Shown here: positions 1 to 11,229 of the stretch, piece after piece
How the letters are laid out: the number at the start of each line of letters is the position of its first letter
How positions within the stretch are numbered: position 1 is the first letter of the stretch
Notes under the pieces: generated by a model
What the model was told of the DNA's origin: nothing
Database searches by the model: none
Seen by the model: the letters and a program-made list of their open reading frames with translations, nothing else
Assembly (NCBI RefSeq): GCF_029784155.1
Contig: NC_073692.1
Span: forward strand, 434,473,228 to 434,537,227
Length of the DNA: 64,000 bases
From: Uranotaenia lowii
Lineage: Eukaryota; Arthropoda; Insecta; Diptera; Culicidae
Direction of reading: 5' to 3'
Program-made: the position numbers and the translations under genes

Positions 1-294
1 AATCAACTTTGCAAGATAGTGATACATTTTATTAAAAAAAATCATTTATATTTGAATAGCGTTTACAGCAAAAATAAATTTGCTCATAATCTGCGAAAAG
101 GTGAAGTGAGCAATGTTGTAAAACGGAAGGGAGATCGTTAATGAAAAGCGAAAATAACAAAGGCCCTAAAATTTATACTTGAGGAACATCCGATTCGATT
201 GATACAAACTCAGAGTTGCACCCATTGAAGAAAACAGGTTGAGAATTGCCTTTAAAGAAAAATTGAATTTGGATTTATCGCCGCGAAAGTTTGC
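1..294. other. Unassigned AT-rich flank
   Basis: No gene, motif or repeat was recognised here. The segment ends where the left arm of the Penelope-type palindrome begins. Confidence 0.5.
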
Positions 295-466
295 TCTTGG
301 ATTTTATCGACTTTTTTCGGCGAGTTTTAATATAAAAAACCAATTTTTACCAGTTGTCCAGACGTTTTGAGCTACTCTGGCTTTCACTCCTCTTCAGTGG
401 ACACTAAAATTATATTTTTCTTTAAACATTCAATCTTAATTTTAATTTTTAATTGGAACTTACAAA

Positions 467-1264
467 TTACTGGCCATCGTCTAAACTACTTTGATTTTGG
501 ACAGTTTGTTTTGTTTTTCGTTTACATTTGTTTGTCAGTGTCTGTGTTAATTTAGCAATGACAGGGTCGTAAGCAGTTTTAAAATTCAATGAATCCCTTT
601 GTCTATTAACTACATTATCGTCGCCTCTTAACTTAATATAAAACGTTTCGGTTGTTATCCTGGCGTTGTATCCAGCGACTCTTTCCAAAATTTTAGTGTT
701 TTCAAAATCAAATAAATGTCCATTCTCAAGACTATGTTGCGCTAAACCTGTGCTTATTTGTTTTGTAGATACAGTTGTTTTATGTTGTTTTATACGTTTT
801 TCTAAAAACTGGCTAGTTTCACCGATGTATGATTTCCTACATTGTCCACATTTAATTTCATAAACAACGTTTATGTTTTTGTTCTTTGGAATTTTGTCTT
901 TTGTTTTAGTGAAAATCATGTTCTTTACCTTGTCTAACGGTTGAAAAGCGACATTGATTTCGAATTGCCTCAAGTATCTTGATAACTTTTCTCCCAGACC
1001 AGCGCAGTATGGAATGGTTACAAAGTTGGTCATATTTTTACTAGAAACACTCAAACTATTGTATATTTTGTGTGTTCGTTCTGCTATTACATTTGTGACT
1101 AGGTTTGAGGGATAATTATTTACTTTAAGTATATTTTTAACTGTTTTAAGGGTATTTTCCCTGTATTTTGTGTGAGTTAGCTTAATTGCTCTATCCACTA
1201 TTGCTACGATTGTGTTTTTCTTATGCGAAAATGGACACAATCGTAGCATTAGTGGATAGAGCAA
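467..1264 (-). CDS. Penelope-like element GIY-YIG endonuclease, C-terminal fragment (left arm)
   Basis: The reading frame of 265 codons runs leftward from the palindrome centre; codons upstream of position 1215 come from the spacer and the other arm. It contains the GIY-YIG signature of EN+ Penelope-like elements: a VVYEIKCGQCRK segment with the linked CxxC, then SYIGETSQ, then KRIKQHK, a later H..ENGH pair, and a Glu in TTETFYIK that fits the catalytic glutamate of the fold. In the family this domain nicks target DNA for retrotransposition. The reverse transcriptase that normally precedes it is missing, so this is a dead 5'-truncated copy. Compared with the right arm it keeps the usual Glu after YIG. 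No host function is inferred. Confidence 0.8.
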   Translation of the reverse strand: MLYPLMLRLCPFSHKKNTIVAIVDRAIKLTHTKYRENTLKTVKNILKVNNYPSNLVTNVIAERTHKIYNSLSVSSKNMTNFVTIPYCAGLGEKLSRYLRQFEINVAFQPLDKVKNMIFTKTKDKIPKNKNINVVYEIKCGQCRKSYIGETSQFLEKRIKQHKTTVSTKQISTGLAQHSLENGHLFDFENTKILERVAGYNARITTETFYIKLRGDDNVVNRQRDSLNFKTAYDPVIAKLTQTLTNKCKRKTKQTVQNQSSLDDGQ

Positions 1265-1983
1265 TTAAGCTAACTCACACAAAATACAGGGAAAATACCC
1301 TAAAAACAGTTAAAAATATACTTAAAGTAAATAATTATCCCTCAAACCTAGTCACAAATGTAATAGCAGAACGAACACACAAAATATACAATAGTTTGAG
1401 TGTTTCTAGTAAAAATATGACCAACTTTGTAACCATTCCATACTGCGCTGGTCTGGGAGAAAAGTTATCAAGATACTTGAGGCAATTCGAAATCAATGTC
1501 GCTTTTCAACCGTTAGACAAGGTAAAGAACATGATTTTCACTAAAACAAAAGACAAAATTCCAAAGAACAAAAACATAAACGTTGTTTATGAAATTAAAT
1601 GTGGACAATGTAGGAAATCATACATCGGTGGAACTAGCCAGTTTTTAGAAAAACGTATAAAACAACATAAAACAACTGTATCTACAAAACAAATAAGCAC
1701 AGGTTTAGCGCAACATAGTCTTGAGAATGGACATTTATTTGATTTTGAAAACACCAAAATTTTGGAAAGAGTCGCTGGATACAACGCCAGGATAACAACC
1801 GAAACGTTTTATATTAAGTTAAGAGGCGACGATAATGTAGTTAATAGACAAAGGGATTCATTGAATTTTAAAACTGCTTACGACCCTGTCATTGCTAAAT
1901 TAACACAGACACTGACAAACAAATGTAAACGAAAAACAAAACAAACTGTCCAAAATCGAAGTAGTTTAGGCGATGGCCAGTAA
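1186..1983 (+). CDS. Penelope-like element GIY-YIG endonuclease, C-terminal fragment (right arm)
   Basis: Mirror copy of the left-arm frame, 265 codons, nearly identical in sequence. The GIY-like VVYEI lies near residue 134, YIG near residues 146-148, the KRI basic segment near 157 and the TTET glutamate near 205. Differences include Gly instead of Glu directly after YIG, and Arg/Gly replacing Gln/Asp near the C-terminus. The N-terminal codons overlap the palindrome centre and are not part of the ancestral protein. The reverse transcriptase is absent, so the copy cannot move itself. It is best treated as a retroelement remnant, not a host gene. Confidence 0.8.
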   Translation: MLYPLLLRLCFSYAKMDTIVALVDRAIKLTHTKYRENTLKTVKNILKVNNYPSNLVTNVIAERTHKIYNSLSVSSKNMTNFVTIPYCAGLGEKLSRYLRQFEINVAFQPLDKVKNMIFTKTKDKIPKNKNINVVYEIKCGQCRKSYIGGTSQFLEKRIKQHKTTVSTKQISTGLAQHSLENGHLFDFENTKILERVAGYNARITTETFYIKLRGDDNVVNRQRDSLNFKTAYDPVIAKLTQTLTNKCKRKTKQTVQNRSSLGDGQ

Positions 1984-2239
1984 TTTGTAAGTTCCAATTA
2001 AAAATTAAAATTAAGATTGAATGTTTAAAGAAAAATATAATTTTAGTGTCCACTGAAGAGGAGTGAAAGCCAGAGTAGCTCAAAACGTCTGGACAACTGG
2101 TAAAAATTGGTTTTTTATATTAAAACTCGCCGAAAAATGTCGATAAAATCCAAGATTAAAGAAAAATTGTACCATTTTAACGGCTGAACTGGAAAAATTA
2201 TATTTGGAAATCAATTTATTGATAAAAACAGTTTGTAAA

Positions 2240-3580
2240 ACGCTAAACGGCTTTTGCAAAATTTATCATCATTCCTTTTTTGTCTAAACTATACGCAATA
2301 TCGTTTTGCACTTTTATGAGTGCAGTTTCTGTGCTGTGAGATGAGCGAAAATCAGATGGAAATTCATATAACATATTGTTTTGATTGAGGTATAGTGAGG
2401 ATTTGGATTTGGGATTGGAATTTTTCAGATTTTCCCATTCGTATGGAAATTATGAAGTTTTTATAATGGTATTGAAAATGTGACTAAATGCAGGTAGAAT
2501 GAATGGTTAAAATAATTTTAATTTGACGGAATGGTATTTCATCCACTCCTAGAGCATTAGAATTAATCAAATTACCAGCGTTAATGAATTCGTAGTCTTC
2601 AATAGATTTAATTTCAAATCCTTGTGAGTTAGAAGGGCAATGCAATTCTTCAACTTCGAGATGAGTGAAGTTAGAAGAGAATTTTTTTTTGTTTTGACAG
2701 CGGAGAAGTTTGACACAGCCAAATTTCCTGCAGATTTTTTCAATCCAAACATCTTTAAGTTATTTCAAAATAACCTGGCAGGTTAATCAAGATTGAGGCC
2801 CATTTTTCCCACGCACAGTTTAAGCTTTAGTTATCATCATGTTCACTTTATTTCGTAGGGTTTTGTTATTATTTCTAAATATCTGCGACGGACTTGGAAT
2901 CCTTCCAAGAATTATAGGTCAAATTTCTATTTATGATAGCATAATTTATTCCATGGTTAAACCATTCCATTTAGTGAAAAAAAAAGACTCGTGATATAAC
3001 TCTCAAAGTAATTTGACTAAATTGGTGTATGACATCAGGAGAATCGGTTAAAAGTAAATCAAGTAAAGAACTACTGGTGGTGTTATGGAAAAACGTTGAT
3101 TCCCTATTGACACAGTGAAAATTTTAGCCACTCATGAAATCTTTAAACATTTCTGTACTTCCAGATTGTTTTAAAAGATAAGCATTGAAATCACCGATGA
3201 AAAAGAACTGTCACAATTCAGAGCATACTGTTGAACATGAGTTTGAAATTCAAAGCAAGATTTTTCAGGAGGGTTGTAATAAAGGCCGAAAAAGAGTTTA
3301 TTTTCGTTTATGAGGAATTTAGTCTGAATACATTCGGTGCAGTGTACAGTGTACCTAGCTTTTGTCGGATTTCATGAGAAATGCAAACACCACCTGTCTG
3401 TTGCGATCATTCCAAATTAAATTGAAACCTTCAATTGAGATAACAATATCGCTCATAGTTTCAAAAAGCCTAAAACGTGACGTCATAAACGTCAAAAAAA
3501 ATGATATCTATTTTGCTTTTCGTGAATAGATGCTTGAGTTCAATGAATTTGGATAAGTTGCTAGCGAATATTGAGCATAT
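2240..3580 (-). pseudogene. Decayed L2/CR1-like LINE (AP-type endonuclease plus start of RT)
   Basis: On the minus strand, scattered frames carry the ordered signature of an endonuclease/exonuclease/phosphatase domain. They are LNIRSLLSKF with a following KSKIDIIFLT at about 3575-3490, EGFNLIWNDRN at about 3440-3405, FFIGDFNAY at 3207-3181, and SLLDLLLTDSPDVI at 3070-3028. A degenerate reverse transcriptase start follows at about 2640-2240, including GVDEIP and PSDFRSSHSTETALIKV. The HSTETAL motif is typical of L2/CR1-type LINEs. Several frameshifts and stops separate the motifs and the RT core is missing. The copy is old and nonfunctional. Confidence 0.75.
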
Positions 3581-3659
3581 CGTCACAAAGAACACTATTT
3601 ATCACAGCATTAGAAATCGCATAACCATCGCATAAATTATTTTTAAAACGCATTATCCA

Positions 3660-4440
3660 CATAAACATGAACCATAAGCAGTCTTGATCCCACTCAAGAA
3701 ACACAAATTATGTTGATTTTTCTGAACAAAATATTTGGTTTTTTCGTACAAAACTAGAGATGTACCAAATAGTAGTATTCGGCCAACAGCCGAATATTGA
3801 ATATTGACCTTTTCAACTATTTGGTCCAACGAATATTCGTTCCCTCATGTTTTTTCAGTTTTTTTTGTAAGAGTTAGCTAACGCTCATCTAAATAAACTC
3901 GGATATTTTCCGATAATTCAAATAATATCTGGCCAGATTTGATTAATCTCGATTTTTTTAATGGATTTATATGTCATCCTGGATATATCAAGCATATTTA
4001 GAACAATTGATAATCTAAGCATAAAACTATGTACAGTGATATTACATGGATATTTTACTGAGACCATGAGTTTTTGATGATTGCTCATAAGATTTTTCAT
4101 CATTTCTTTTAAATATTTTATGAATTATCCAAAATCATTTGAAACACTTGACCATGTAGAAATTTTATAAATTAAAATTCGGCCTATTTGAGCAAATACT
4201 AAGCTCAACTATTCGATGCGCCGAATATTTTGCTAGACGGTTTTTGCGCGGTATTCGGCAGTCCAGATATTCGGTACATCGCTACACAAAACTAAAAGTT
4301 TAAATTTACTTATGTCAAAATTAATTAAAAAACCTGCAAAAAATCATGGATGTATTTTGAACCCAAACAAATCGTTGAAGACCCCAAGGTTTGAAAAATT
4401 CAAAAATCATCCCAAATTGACTCGTTTTATTACAAAATTT
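3660..4440. mobile_element. Partial copy of foldback family (second copy of 6850-7626), split by a hAT MITE
   Basis: The sequence 3660-3754 plus 4285-4440 aligns by eye to the right half of the foldback element at 6850-7626. It shares the block around ATTATGTTGATTTTTC, the AACCCAAACAAAT..GACCCCAAGG-type block, and a terminal stretch resembling TGACCC..AATTGACTCG. The alignment resumes across the 3755-4284 insertion, so the foldback copy predates it. Only about one arm remains. Confidence 0.55.
3755..4284. mobile_element. Non-autonomous hAT MITE with 8-bp target duplication
   Basis: Terminal inverted repeats TAGAGATGTACC and TAGCGATGTACC (right end read on the minus strand) are followed by subterminal repeats of ATTCGGC/GCCGAATA type. 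Flanking 8-mers are TACAAAAC at 3747-3754 and CACAAAAC at 4285-4292, a 7/8 match. A TAGNG terminus with an 8-bp duplication is characteristic of hAT elements. There is no transposase frame. Removing the element rejoins a sequence homologous to the foldback element at 6850-7626, which supports the boundaries. Confidence 0.8.
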
Positions 4441-4444
4441 TATC

Positions 4445-4989
4445 AACACTTGGAACACTATAGATCTACATCATTCAATCTAATGATTTTATTCTCGTTT
4501 TTCAAAAAAAAAAAAACTGTTAAAATTGTGGTAAATTGAGGAAGGAGTGAACCAATTCCTACTTTATTCATTCAAAAGAGGAAAAAACGGTATGTATACC
4601 TAATACTATTTGCCCAGACATTAAAGCCGATCTCGAAGCTTATCGGCCAGGGAAGTGGTCAACCGTCCGGGTGGTCTACGGGAGATCCACGCCAGGGAAA
4701 CACGACTTCTACAGACGCGATAAATTCTGATTCGCCCAATATCCGTTAATTATTTATGCAAATGAGTGCCAAATGGTGGGGATGAGGCAACCCTTTTCGA
4801 TGACCGGCGGAGAGGAGCTGAATGAAGGAGGATCGCCAACAACAATTGGCATGCTCGGCTCATGTGAATGTACTCTCGTGTATGTGACACCAGTAGGTTC
4901 CCGAATCAGACGGAAGCGACCATTTAGTAGTTGGCAGTCTACGGCCCACGCGATGCGAGTGTGTCCCAAAAGATATAACGACTCGGCAT
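4445..4989. other. Unassigned, moderately GC-richer segment
   Basis: Short open frames of 71-81 codons exist on both strands with no recognisable domain. The segment leads directly into the tRNA-like element at about 5000. It may be part of a longer composite repeat, but I see no defined ends. Confidence 0.3.
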
Positions 4990-5200
4990 GTGACCTCATC
5001 TAAAGGGGAGACCAGGGGATTGGGTAATTTATAGACTTGCGGACATGAACCCTCACCTCTTGGGTTCGATTCCACTCATACTTGCCCTCACACCGGCCTG
5101 CTGGTCAGACAGACAGAGGAAAGGAATTTGCCCTTTCGGGTGGTCTTCGTCAGCGGAATCCGGCAATTGATGGTAGCATTTGCTGAACGATTTAATCCAA
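4990..5200 (+). mobile_element. Possible tRNA-derived SINE
   Basis: A consensus-quality RNA polymerase III B box, GGGTTCGATTCC, lies at 5062-5073. About 50 bp upstream is a weaker A-box-like stretch near 5015-5030. The region does not fold into a complete tRNA and lacks a CCA-type end, so a tRNA-derived SINE is preferred over a tRNA gene. No second copy is visible in the window. Confidence 0.4.
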
Positions 5201-6840
5201 AAACAGTTGCTTCCGCAATTTGAACAGCCGACTGTTGTTGGTGCAACCGATTTCAGCTCAGCCCAAGTGAAAATTGTTTATGCTAATAAATATTGACCTT
5301 TGATTACTGAAAGGAGGGGGTGATGTTACTTTAAAAATCAATCGACGTGTAAATTTTCAATCAGCATTTCTGATAAAGAAGATTTCATCTCTTTAAAGTT
5401 TATTGAAGATTTGTTGTCCCAGATCCAATCAGAGCTGATAATATTTTTCGCAACTCGGAAACATGATTCTCCAACAGGGTGCCTCGAATTTACATTTTTA
5501 TTGTGTTTTCATAGCCACCTACGATTGGAATGTGCCTGTTGGCTGCTCGAATGACGAAAAAAAAAACAAATATTTCAACTAGCGCCCCGACCAGCATACT
5601 GCGATTGAACAAATTATTTTCATTCCCTCGCCCGCTTTCATTTATGGACAAATTGCTCGATTCGCGAAATTTCGTTATCCGTGCCCTTTCTCCCTTTTGA
5701 TACGATTTTTTTGTTTCTCTGACCGGGCGAACGAAGGAAAAAACACAGCCCGAAGACCGGTGGCTGTCTCGTATTCAAATCTCAATCCCTGGCACTGGAC
5801 CAATGCCGCTGGTTTCATTGATAAAAAACCACTCTCATTCACAAAAAAAAAAACCCAAAGGTAGGGGAAATGGTTCCTCCTTTCCAATAACCAATTAAAA
5901 CCAATTAAAACAATTATTCCAATTTGCTCAATTACACGAAAAAAATAGTAATAACCAGCGCCCGATTCCGATTCCCATCAGAATCGGACCAAACCGTAGG
6001 AGGAGTTTGTCGTTTGGCGGCCAGGAGGAATGTAGGAAGGTTTACAATTTTTCAATACTTTAGTCGTTCGCAAAACGATGACGATTGACAGGCCAAACCG
6101 CTCCACGACTTGTTGGATTTGCAGACCCGTGCCCAGAAGCATCTAACGAGAAGTTCGACGGACTTTCCAAACGGGTCAGATCTAACAAGACCGATTTGGT
6201 GCGTGAACGAACATATGTAGGTATTTATGTGATGACGACCCGTAGACGAGCAATTCTATCAGTTCGGCTTCAATTGGCCTTAATTATAATGATTTGATCT
6301 TTTCAATGGACGATTGACTGGACAAAACAGCAATAAATGAGTGATGTGATTAGGAAGATAAAGGTTTGTTGCTACATAAAAGATTTGATTAAGATTCTTT
6401 AGCGTAGTTTTTTCTAATGATGTGTGTTTTTACTCCCGTTTTCTTATAACGAACAACCACAAATTCATTTGCTTCTTTGCGAAGCTTTGGAGAGAGAGAC
6501 AATTAATAGTAAATCTTATTTCTACTAGTTAATACTTTCAACAACAATTTTGCTCATATTTAATAAAAAATGAATTACATTTCATTAACTGTATTATCAT
6601 TGGCTGTTGTCACAATCTAAGTAGGTTCTGAGGTAGACCGGTCTGATTACAAGACCAGACTGCTTTTCTATAAAAAAAATCTGCAGGTCAAAGCAAGCTG
6701 TGAAGACATTCAGCGTCAAATGGAAACTATAAAACATGACACCATTTAGAAGATGATATAGAAGAATAACAAGCAAAGTTACACAAATAAGCTGTTTTGC
6801 ATGTTACACTAAAAAACATACAGATGGTGAAAGAAGGTGT
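5201..6840. other. Unassigned intergenic DNA
   Basis: No credible coding region was seen. Short frames at 5675-5887 (-) and 6085-6297 (+) have no recognisable motif and are not supported by splice or promoter signals. Confidence 0.4.
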
Positions 6841-6849
6841 GCATAATTA

Positions 6850-7626
6850 GACTGAGTCGATTTGGGGTCATTTTTGAATATAAATATTTGGTTCAAAACT
6901 CATCTATAATATTATGCAGAATTCTTAAGTAACGTTTACATGAATAAATTTAAACTTTTAGAAAATTGAATATTTTGTACTAAAAGCTCCACATCATTTT
7001 TGTTTCTTCCGTAAAACCGAGTCTGCTAATGTGTTTTGTGCCTAATTATAAATTTTTTAAAGGAAATTTTCCGTGGAACAATTTTATCCAAGACTGAAAT
7101 TTCGTATGTTAAAAGACAAAAAAGTAATTAGGTGTTAAATGGTTGCATGTCTTTCGGTATTGAAATACAACAAATTCGATTTAAATCACTGCCAGGTGCC
7201 TAGCAAAGTATTACATGACTACTTTTTTCATGTAATACTTCGCGAAGCACAAGCAGTGATGTTATTTGAATTTATTGTTTTTCCATGCTGAAAGACATAC
7301 CCCTGTTAAACAGATAATTACTTTTTTGCATCATAAGATACTAAGTTACAGTCTTCGACAAAGTTATTCAGCAAAAATTTCCTATTGAGAATTTATAAAT
7401 TGACACAAAAGTCATTTGTAGGCACAGTCCCACAAAAGGAAAAACATTATGTTGATTTTTCAGTAAAAATATTTAATTTTCTCTAATGAACCTTAATGTT
7501 CAAATTATCTCGTGTAAACGTCACTCAAAAATTCTGCAATAAATCATTGTTGAGTTTTTAACCAATACAAAGCTTTTAAGACCCTAGGGTTTGAGAAGTT
7601 AAAAAATGACCCTAATCGACACAGTC
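6850..7626. mobile_element. Long foldback (palindromic) element, about 777 bp
   Basis: The two halves are diverged reverse complements along almost their entire length. The left end reads GACTGAGTCGATTTGGGGTC and the right end, on the minus strand, reads GACTGTGTCGATTAGGGTC. The arms meet near 7214-7228, where GTATTACATG faces CATGTAATAC. TA dinucleotides flank both ends (6848-6849 and 7627-7628), which fits a Tc1/mariner-type target site. No coding capacity. A partial second copy lies at 3660-4440. Confidence 0.75.
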
Positions 7627-7629
7627 TAA

Positions 7630-9155
7630 TGCACCATCAGCTTCGCCAAAAAAAACTCATCAGGGGAATGACAAATTTCAGACGACCAAGCAAACGTTTT
7701 TTTTTTTCATCCCTGGTGTCTCTATTGACAATTTATAGAGATTTGGATGAAGCGACAGCTCACAGCGCAGAGTTACGTTTGGCATATTTTGCCCAAAAAA
7801 CTAGAATAAGATGAGCTAATCTTTGAAACGGATATGTGAGAATGTTATATGAGTTTAAATGTAAGATTTTTTTTTCACAGTTACCCAAACTCTCTTAATT
7901 AGAAATTCTAAAATTTACTAAGGAGGTTCACTTGACTTCAATTTGTTCATACAACCTTTTCAAAAGTGTTTCTCAAGGGTTGTTCTAAATCAGACATCGT
8001 CGCTTGTCGTCCAGTTTGTACACATCATTATGTGAAATGTGTCCTTTTTATCCGGGGCCACTGTTGAATATATGTATAGATAGGTACATGGGCATCCTTT
8101 TGAATGACGAGCACCCGCTCTTGCTCTTCTTTTCGTTTTCGTGTGAATGGGATGATGCGCTGTTGATCCGCCGAGATTGCTTTTGGGTCTCCTCCTCGAA
8201 TGGGTGAAAAGAAGCTCAAGCGTAAGGTTGAAAGTGTCCCTGCATATAATTAAAAAAAAGAGACCTGTCGAAGTGGTTATTTCACATTTGCTTCACTGCT
8301 GAGTATTTCTGTTGAATGTTTCGCAGCGATGAATGAGCTGGTCGCTCTTTCATTTTGAGAGATAATTGTAACAGATTGTGGTATTTGAATAGGGTAGACT
8401 TTTCACATTTCACTGTACAATATTTTCAATAGAAGGGCCATAATCAAGACCACACACAAAAAGTGATTCAAAAATGAAAGTATTTTTGGAAGGTTTTTAT
8501 GTTTGGCAGAATCGATTGCTTCAAGACAGCTGCTCTCATCCACCCACTGAAAAGCATAAATAATGCCCAAGGTGAAAAATTTTAATTAAAAACTTTTCCC
8601 TTCCTTTAACCAATTTGGTTGACAATAAAAGCTAACTCTGGCCATAACTCAAACGCCACCGGGCGGCAGTACAAATGGCACAAATTGCCACACTAACATT
8701 CCCGGTTTTACACCTTCTAGGGGGGTTCTTTTCTACATCGATGTGCCTTTACACCTGTTTGAACTTTTGCATGTTGTAGAAACGAAACTCATTGTGGGGA
8801 ATATAAATCTAATATCGTTGACATTTTCTGACGCTATAAATAGATTTTACAAATTTAGAGTACTTTTGTTTTAACTGTAAGCCAGTTTGTTAAACTTAGC
8901 TAGTAGTTGAATTAATTTCTTTTATTAATCAATAAATATTTCAGAAATTATGAGACCCCTACTCATGGAAATCTTCAATTGTCATTATGTGGATTATAAT
9001 GAAATTCTTTGTAATTCTTGTCTGTTTTGTCGTGCATATCAACACTCTGTGCTACTTTCCATTTCAAAAGAGTTGCTAGTCAATCAATAACGACGTGGTC
9101 TTAAAATATCTTAAAATTGTACACAAAATCAAAATATTCCCTTTAAATTCATTAG
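7630..9155. other. Unassigned AT-rich DNA
   Basis: Overlapping opposite-strand frames at 8004-8219 have no recognisable product and are treated as chance. Nothing else was supported. Confidence 0.4.
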
Positions 9156-9159
9156 CTAA

Positions 9160-9590
9160 CCTAAGGTTGCAAGAATTTTTCAGTGCGTATCCGGGCCTTT
9201 TATCTAAATCCGGGCTTTTATCCAAAAAATGGCAAGATTCGGGCATTTGAATTCAAAATTATCGAAAAAAGTCCGAGCAATATCTGGGCAAATTTGGTCA
9301 TAATCTTGAAATTTCTCATCAAAAATGAAGAAAACAAATGGAAAAAAAATCCCATGAAAATTTATCAGCAGATTTCAAAATGTATTTTAGGCTTGCAAAA
9401 AACCTATCACGTTTATTTCTTTGAAACTTGCTCAAAAAGCTTTGTTTTGGATGCATAATATAAAAAATTTACAACACAATTTTGATTTGATAATGAGAAT
9501 GGAAATAAACCTGGGGAAAATCTAGGCTTTTTCAATGAAATTCGCAATACTGGGCCGGACCGGATTTTTCCTAGATTTTATTTTAAGCTA
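9160..9590 (+). mobile_element. Degenerate copy of the CCGGGCAAT-type hAT family
   Basis: Starts with TAAGGTTGCAAGA followed by spaced ATCCGGGC motifs and an A-rich centre, ending near a GGGCCGGACCGG segment. The order matches the better preserved element at 56166-56631. The right terminus and target duplication are not clear. Confidence 0.55.
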
Positions 9591-9886
9591 GCTGATCTTG
9601 TACGAACTTCGTTCCTCTTCAAATCATTCGACCACTACTTTATGACAGAAACATGTAATATTTATTTATATGCACGACTTTTCTGCTTGACCTACACACT
9701 TAAATTAGATATTAATTAAAAATAAAATGAAATAAAAATACTCTTAAATTTTGCAACGTGTACAATTTTACATCCACTGAATATAGAATTAAAACCGTTA
9801 AAAATTTGATCAGGTTTTATTTATCTGTTTATTAAAATGATTCAATTTTAGATTTAAATTATTTCTAGGTAAATTTTTTTTATTGA

Positions 9887-10600
9887 GTGACAAAGATAAT
9901 TTTTATCTCACTCATTTTGTATGAGGAATCACACTTTCTTCCTCAAAGTCCGGATAAAAAATTATGTCACGTGCAGATCTGTATCCTTGCTTCTCGAAAA
10001 TATAAAGGATCTAATAATAAGATGCTATGGAAAACCCACGAAATCGTCACCCCTGGATACAACATATTCAAAAAACATGTGCAAACAACTTCACGTTTTG
10101 TTGGATTCCCGGACATTCTGGAATCCATGGCAACACCGAAGCGGACAAGTTAGCAGCCATTGCACGCAACGAAGACCAATACGAAGTAGGAATACCGAAG
10201 GAAGGTATGTATCACTAGGTGAAATCAAAAGTTTGAGATTCATGGATGACCGAATGGAGGTCTAATAGGAACCTGAATTTGGCCAAAATTAAATGTGATC
10301 CCAGGAAATGGAACGACAGGGAGAACAGAAAAGAACAGGTGTTGTTATCAAAGCTTCGGGTGGGGCACACCAGAAGCACTCATCGACATTATATATCGGG
10401 TGGATCAGCAAAGATATGCGAAGTATGCGAAGTAAGACTCACGGTAGAACATATAATTATCGAATGTCCCGAGTTTCAAGGACCCAGAGGCACCTACCAA
10501 ATTGATACATCATCAAGAAATGGATCGTTCGATACATCCTGTCGAAGAATAAAAAATATAATGTTTCCTGAAAGAGAGATATTTGTTTAACGAATTGTAA
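9887..10600 (+). pseudogene. I-superfamily non-LTR retrotransposon, RNase H and C-terminal remnant
   Basis: The frame at 10027-10218 contains the RNase H hallmark WIPGHSGIHGNTEADKLAA. The same frame, after two stop codons near 10217 and 10235, continues at 10246-10590 with LSKLRVGHTRSTHRHY and a C-terminal knuckle CEVCEVRLTVEHIIIEC. This order is found at the end of ORF2 in RNase H-bearing LINEs of the I group. Everything upstream (endonuclease, RT) is missing, so this is a 5'-truncated insertion with in-frame stops. It encodes no complete enzyme. Confidence 0.8.
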
Positions 10601-10809
10601 AAAACTTTCATCATTTTTCAAAGACACGAACCAACAAAAGTTGAAAATCTCTATAATAAACACAAAAAAAAAGTGGACATCCTCTTTTACCGTCCCATGG
10701 CCCAAAATTCGATTGTTGAAACCAATTTACGTCCCTCAAAACTCCCTAGTACAATGTATTCTATTCAAATTATATGTATAATAACGCAAGTAACTTGAAA
10801 ACAGTAAAC

Positions 10810-11215
10810 CGAGAATATAGACGACCCCTTGTGCCGACCCATGACCTGGAACTTACTACCTGGAGTCAATTGTTCATAGATCATAACCCCCATCTGCAGA
10901 CTTTCATTTCAATCCGATGCATAATCATGACAATATTGCGAAAACAGTGAATGACTGATACATGTGCCAATTTTCATTACAATGCTATGCAGAATCAAGA
11001 CAATATCGCAAAAACAGTCAACAGACCCCTTTTGCCGACCGCTGACTCAAAATTTGAAACCTGAAAGCAATAGAGCGTCCCTTAAAACTACCATGCGGAA
11101 ATTTTCATTACAATCAGATGTATAATTATGCCAATATCGCATAAAAAAATAAAAAGCTGATATGGTCGACCCCTTAGGCCGACCACTGTTCCTAACTTTG
11201 ATACCTGACATTGAT
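10810..11215. repeat. Degenerate tandem repeat, unit about 145 bp
   Basis: Three diverged copies each begin with a GACCCCTT..GCCGACC motif, at about 10822, 11023 and 11167. Each continues through an ATTTTCAT..CAATCCGATG-like block and an ATCGCAAAAACAGT-like block. The first unit has an internal duplication of about 66 bp. No coding potential. Confidence 0.65.
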
Positions 11216-11229
11216 TGCTTTTTAAAACT

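Larger units (their letters stand above)
295..2155. mobile_element. Head-to-head pair of truncated Penelope-like elements (palindrome)
   Basis: Two 3' portions of a Penelope-like retroelement lie in opposite orientation. The arms are 295-1215 and 1235-2155, each 921 bp, around a 19-bp spacer. Paired positions sum to 2450 at both the inner and outer boundaries, so there is no net length difference between the arms. By eye there are fewer than ten mismatches. Each arm holds the C-terminal GIY-YIG endonuclease ORF and then about 170 bp of noncoding sequence. The reverse transcriptase is absent from both. Truncation at the same point in both arms suggests one inverted duplication rather than two independent insertions. 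Inverted or partial tandem Penelope copies are known for this class. Confidence 0.85.

Noticed and set aside
295..2155. Two divergent host nuclease genes
   Set aside because: Both are identical C-terminal fragments of a retroelement in a palindrome, not a host gene pair.
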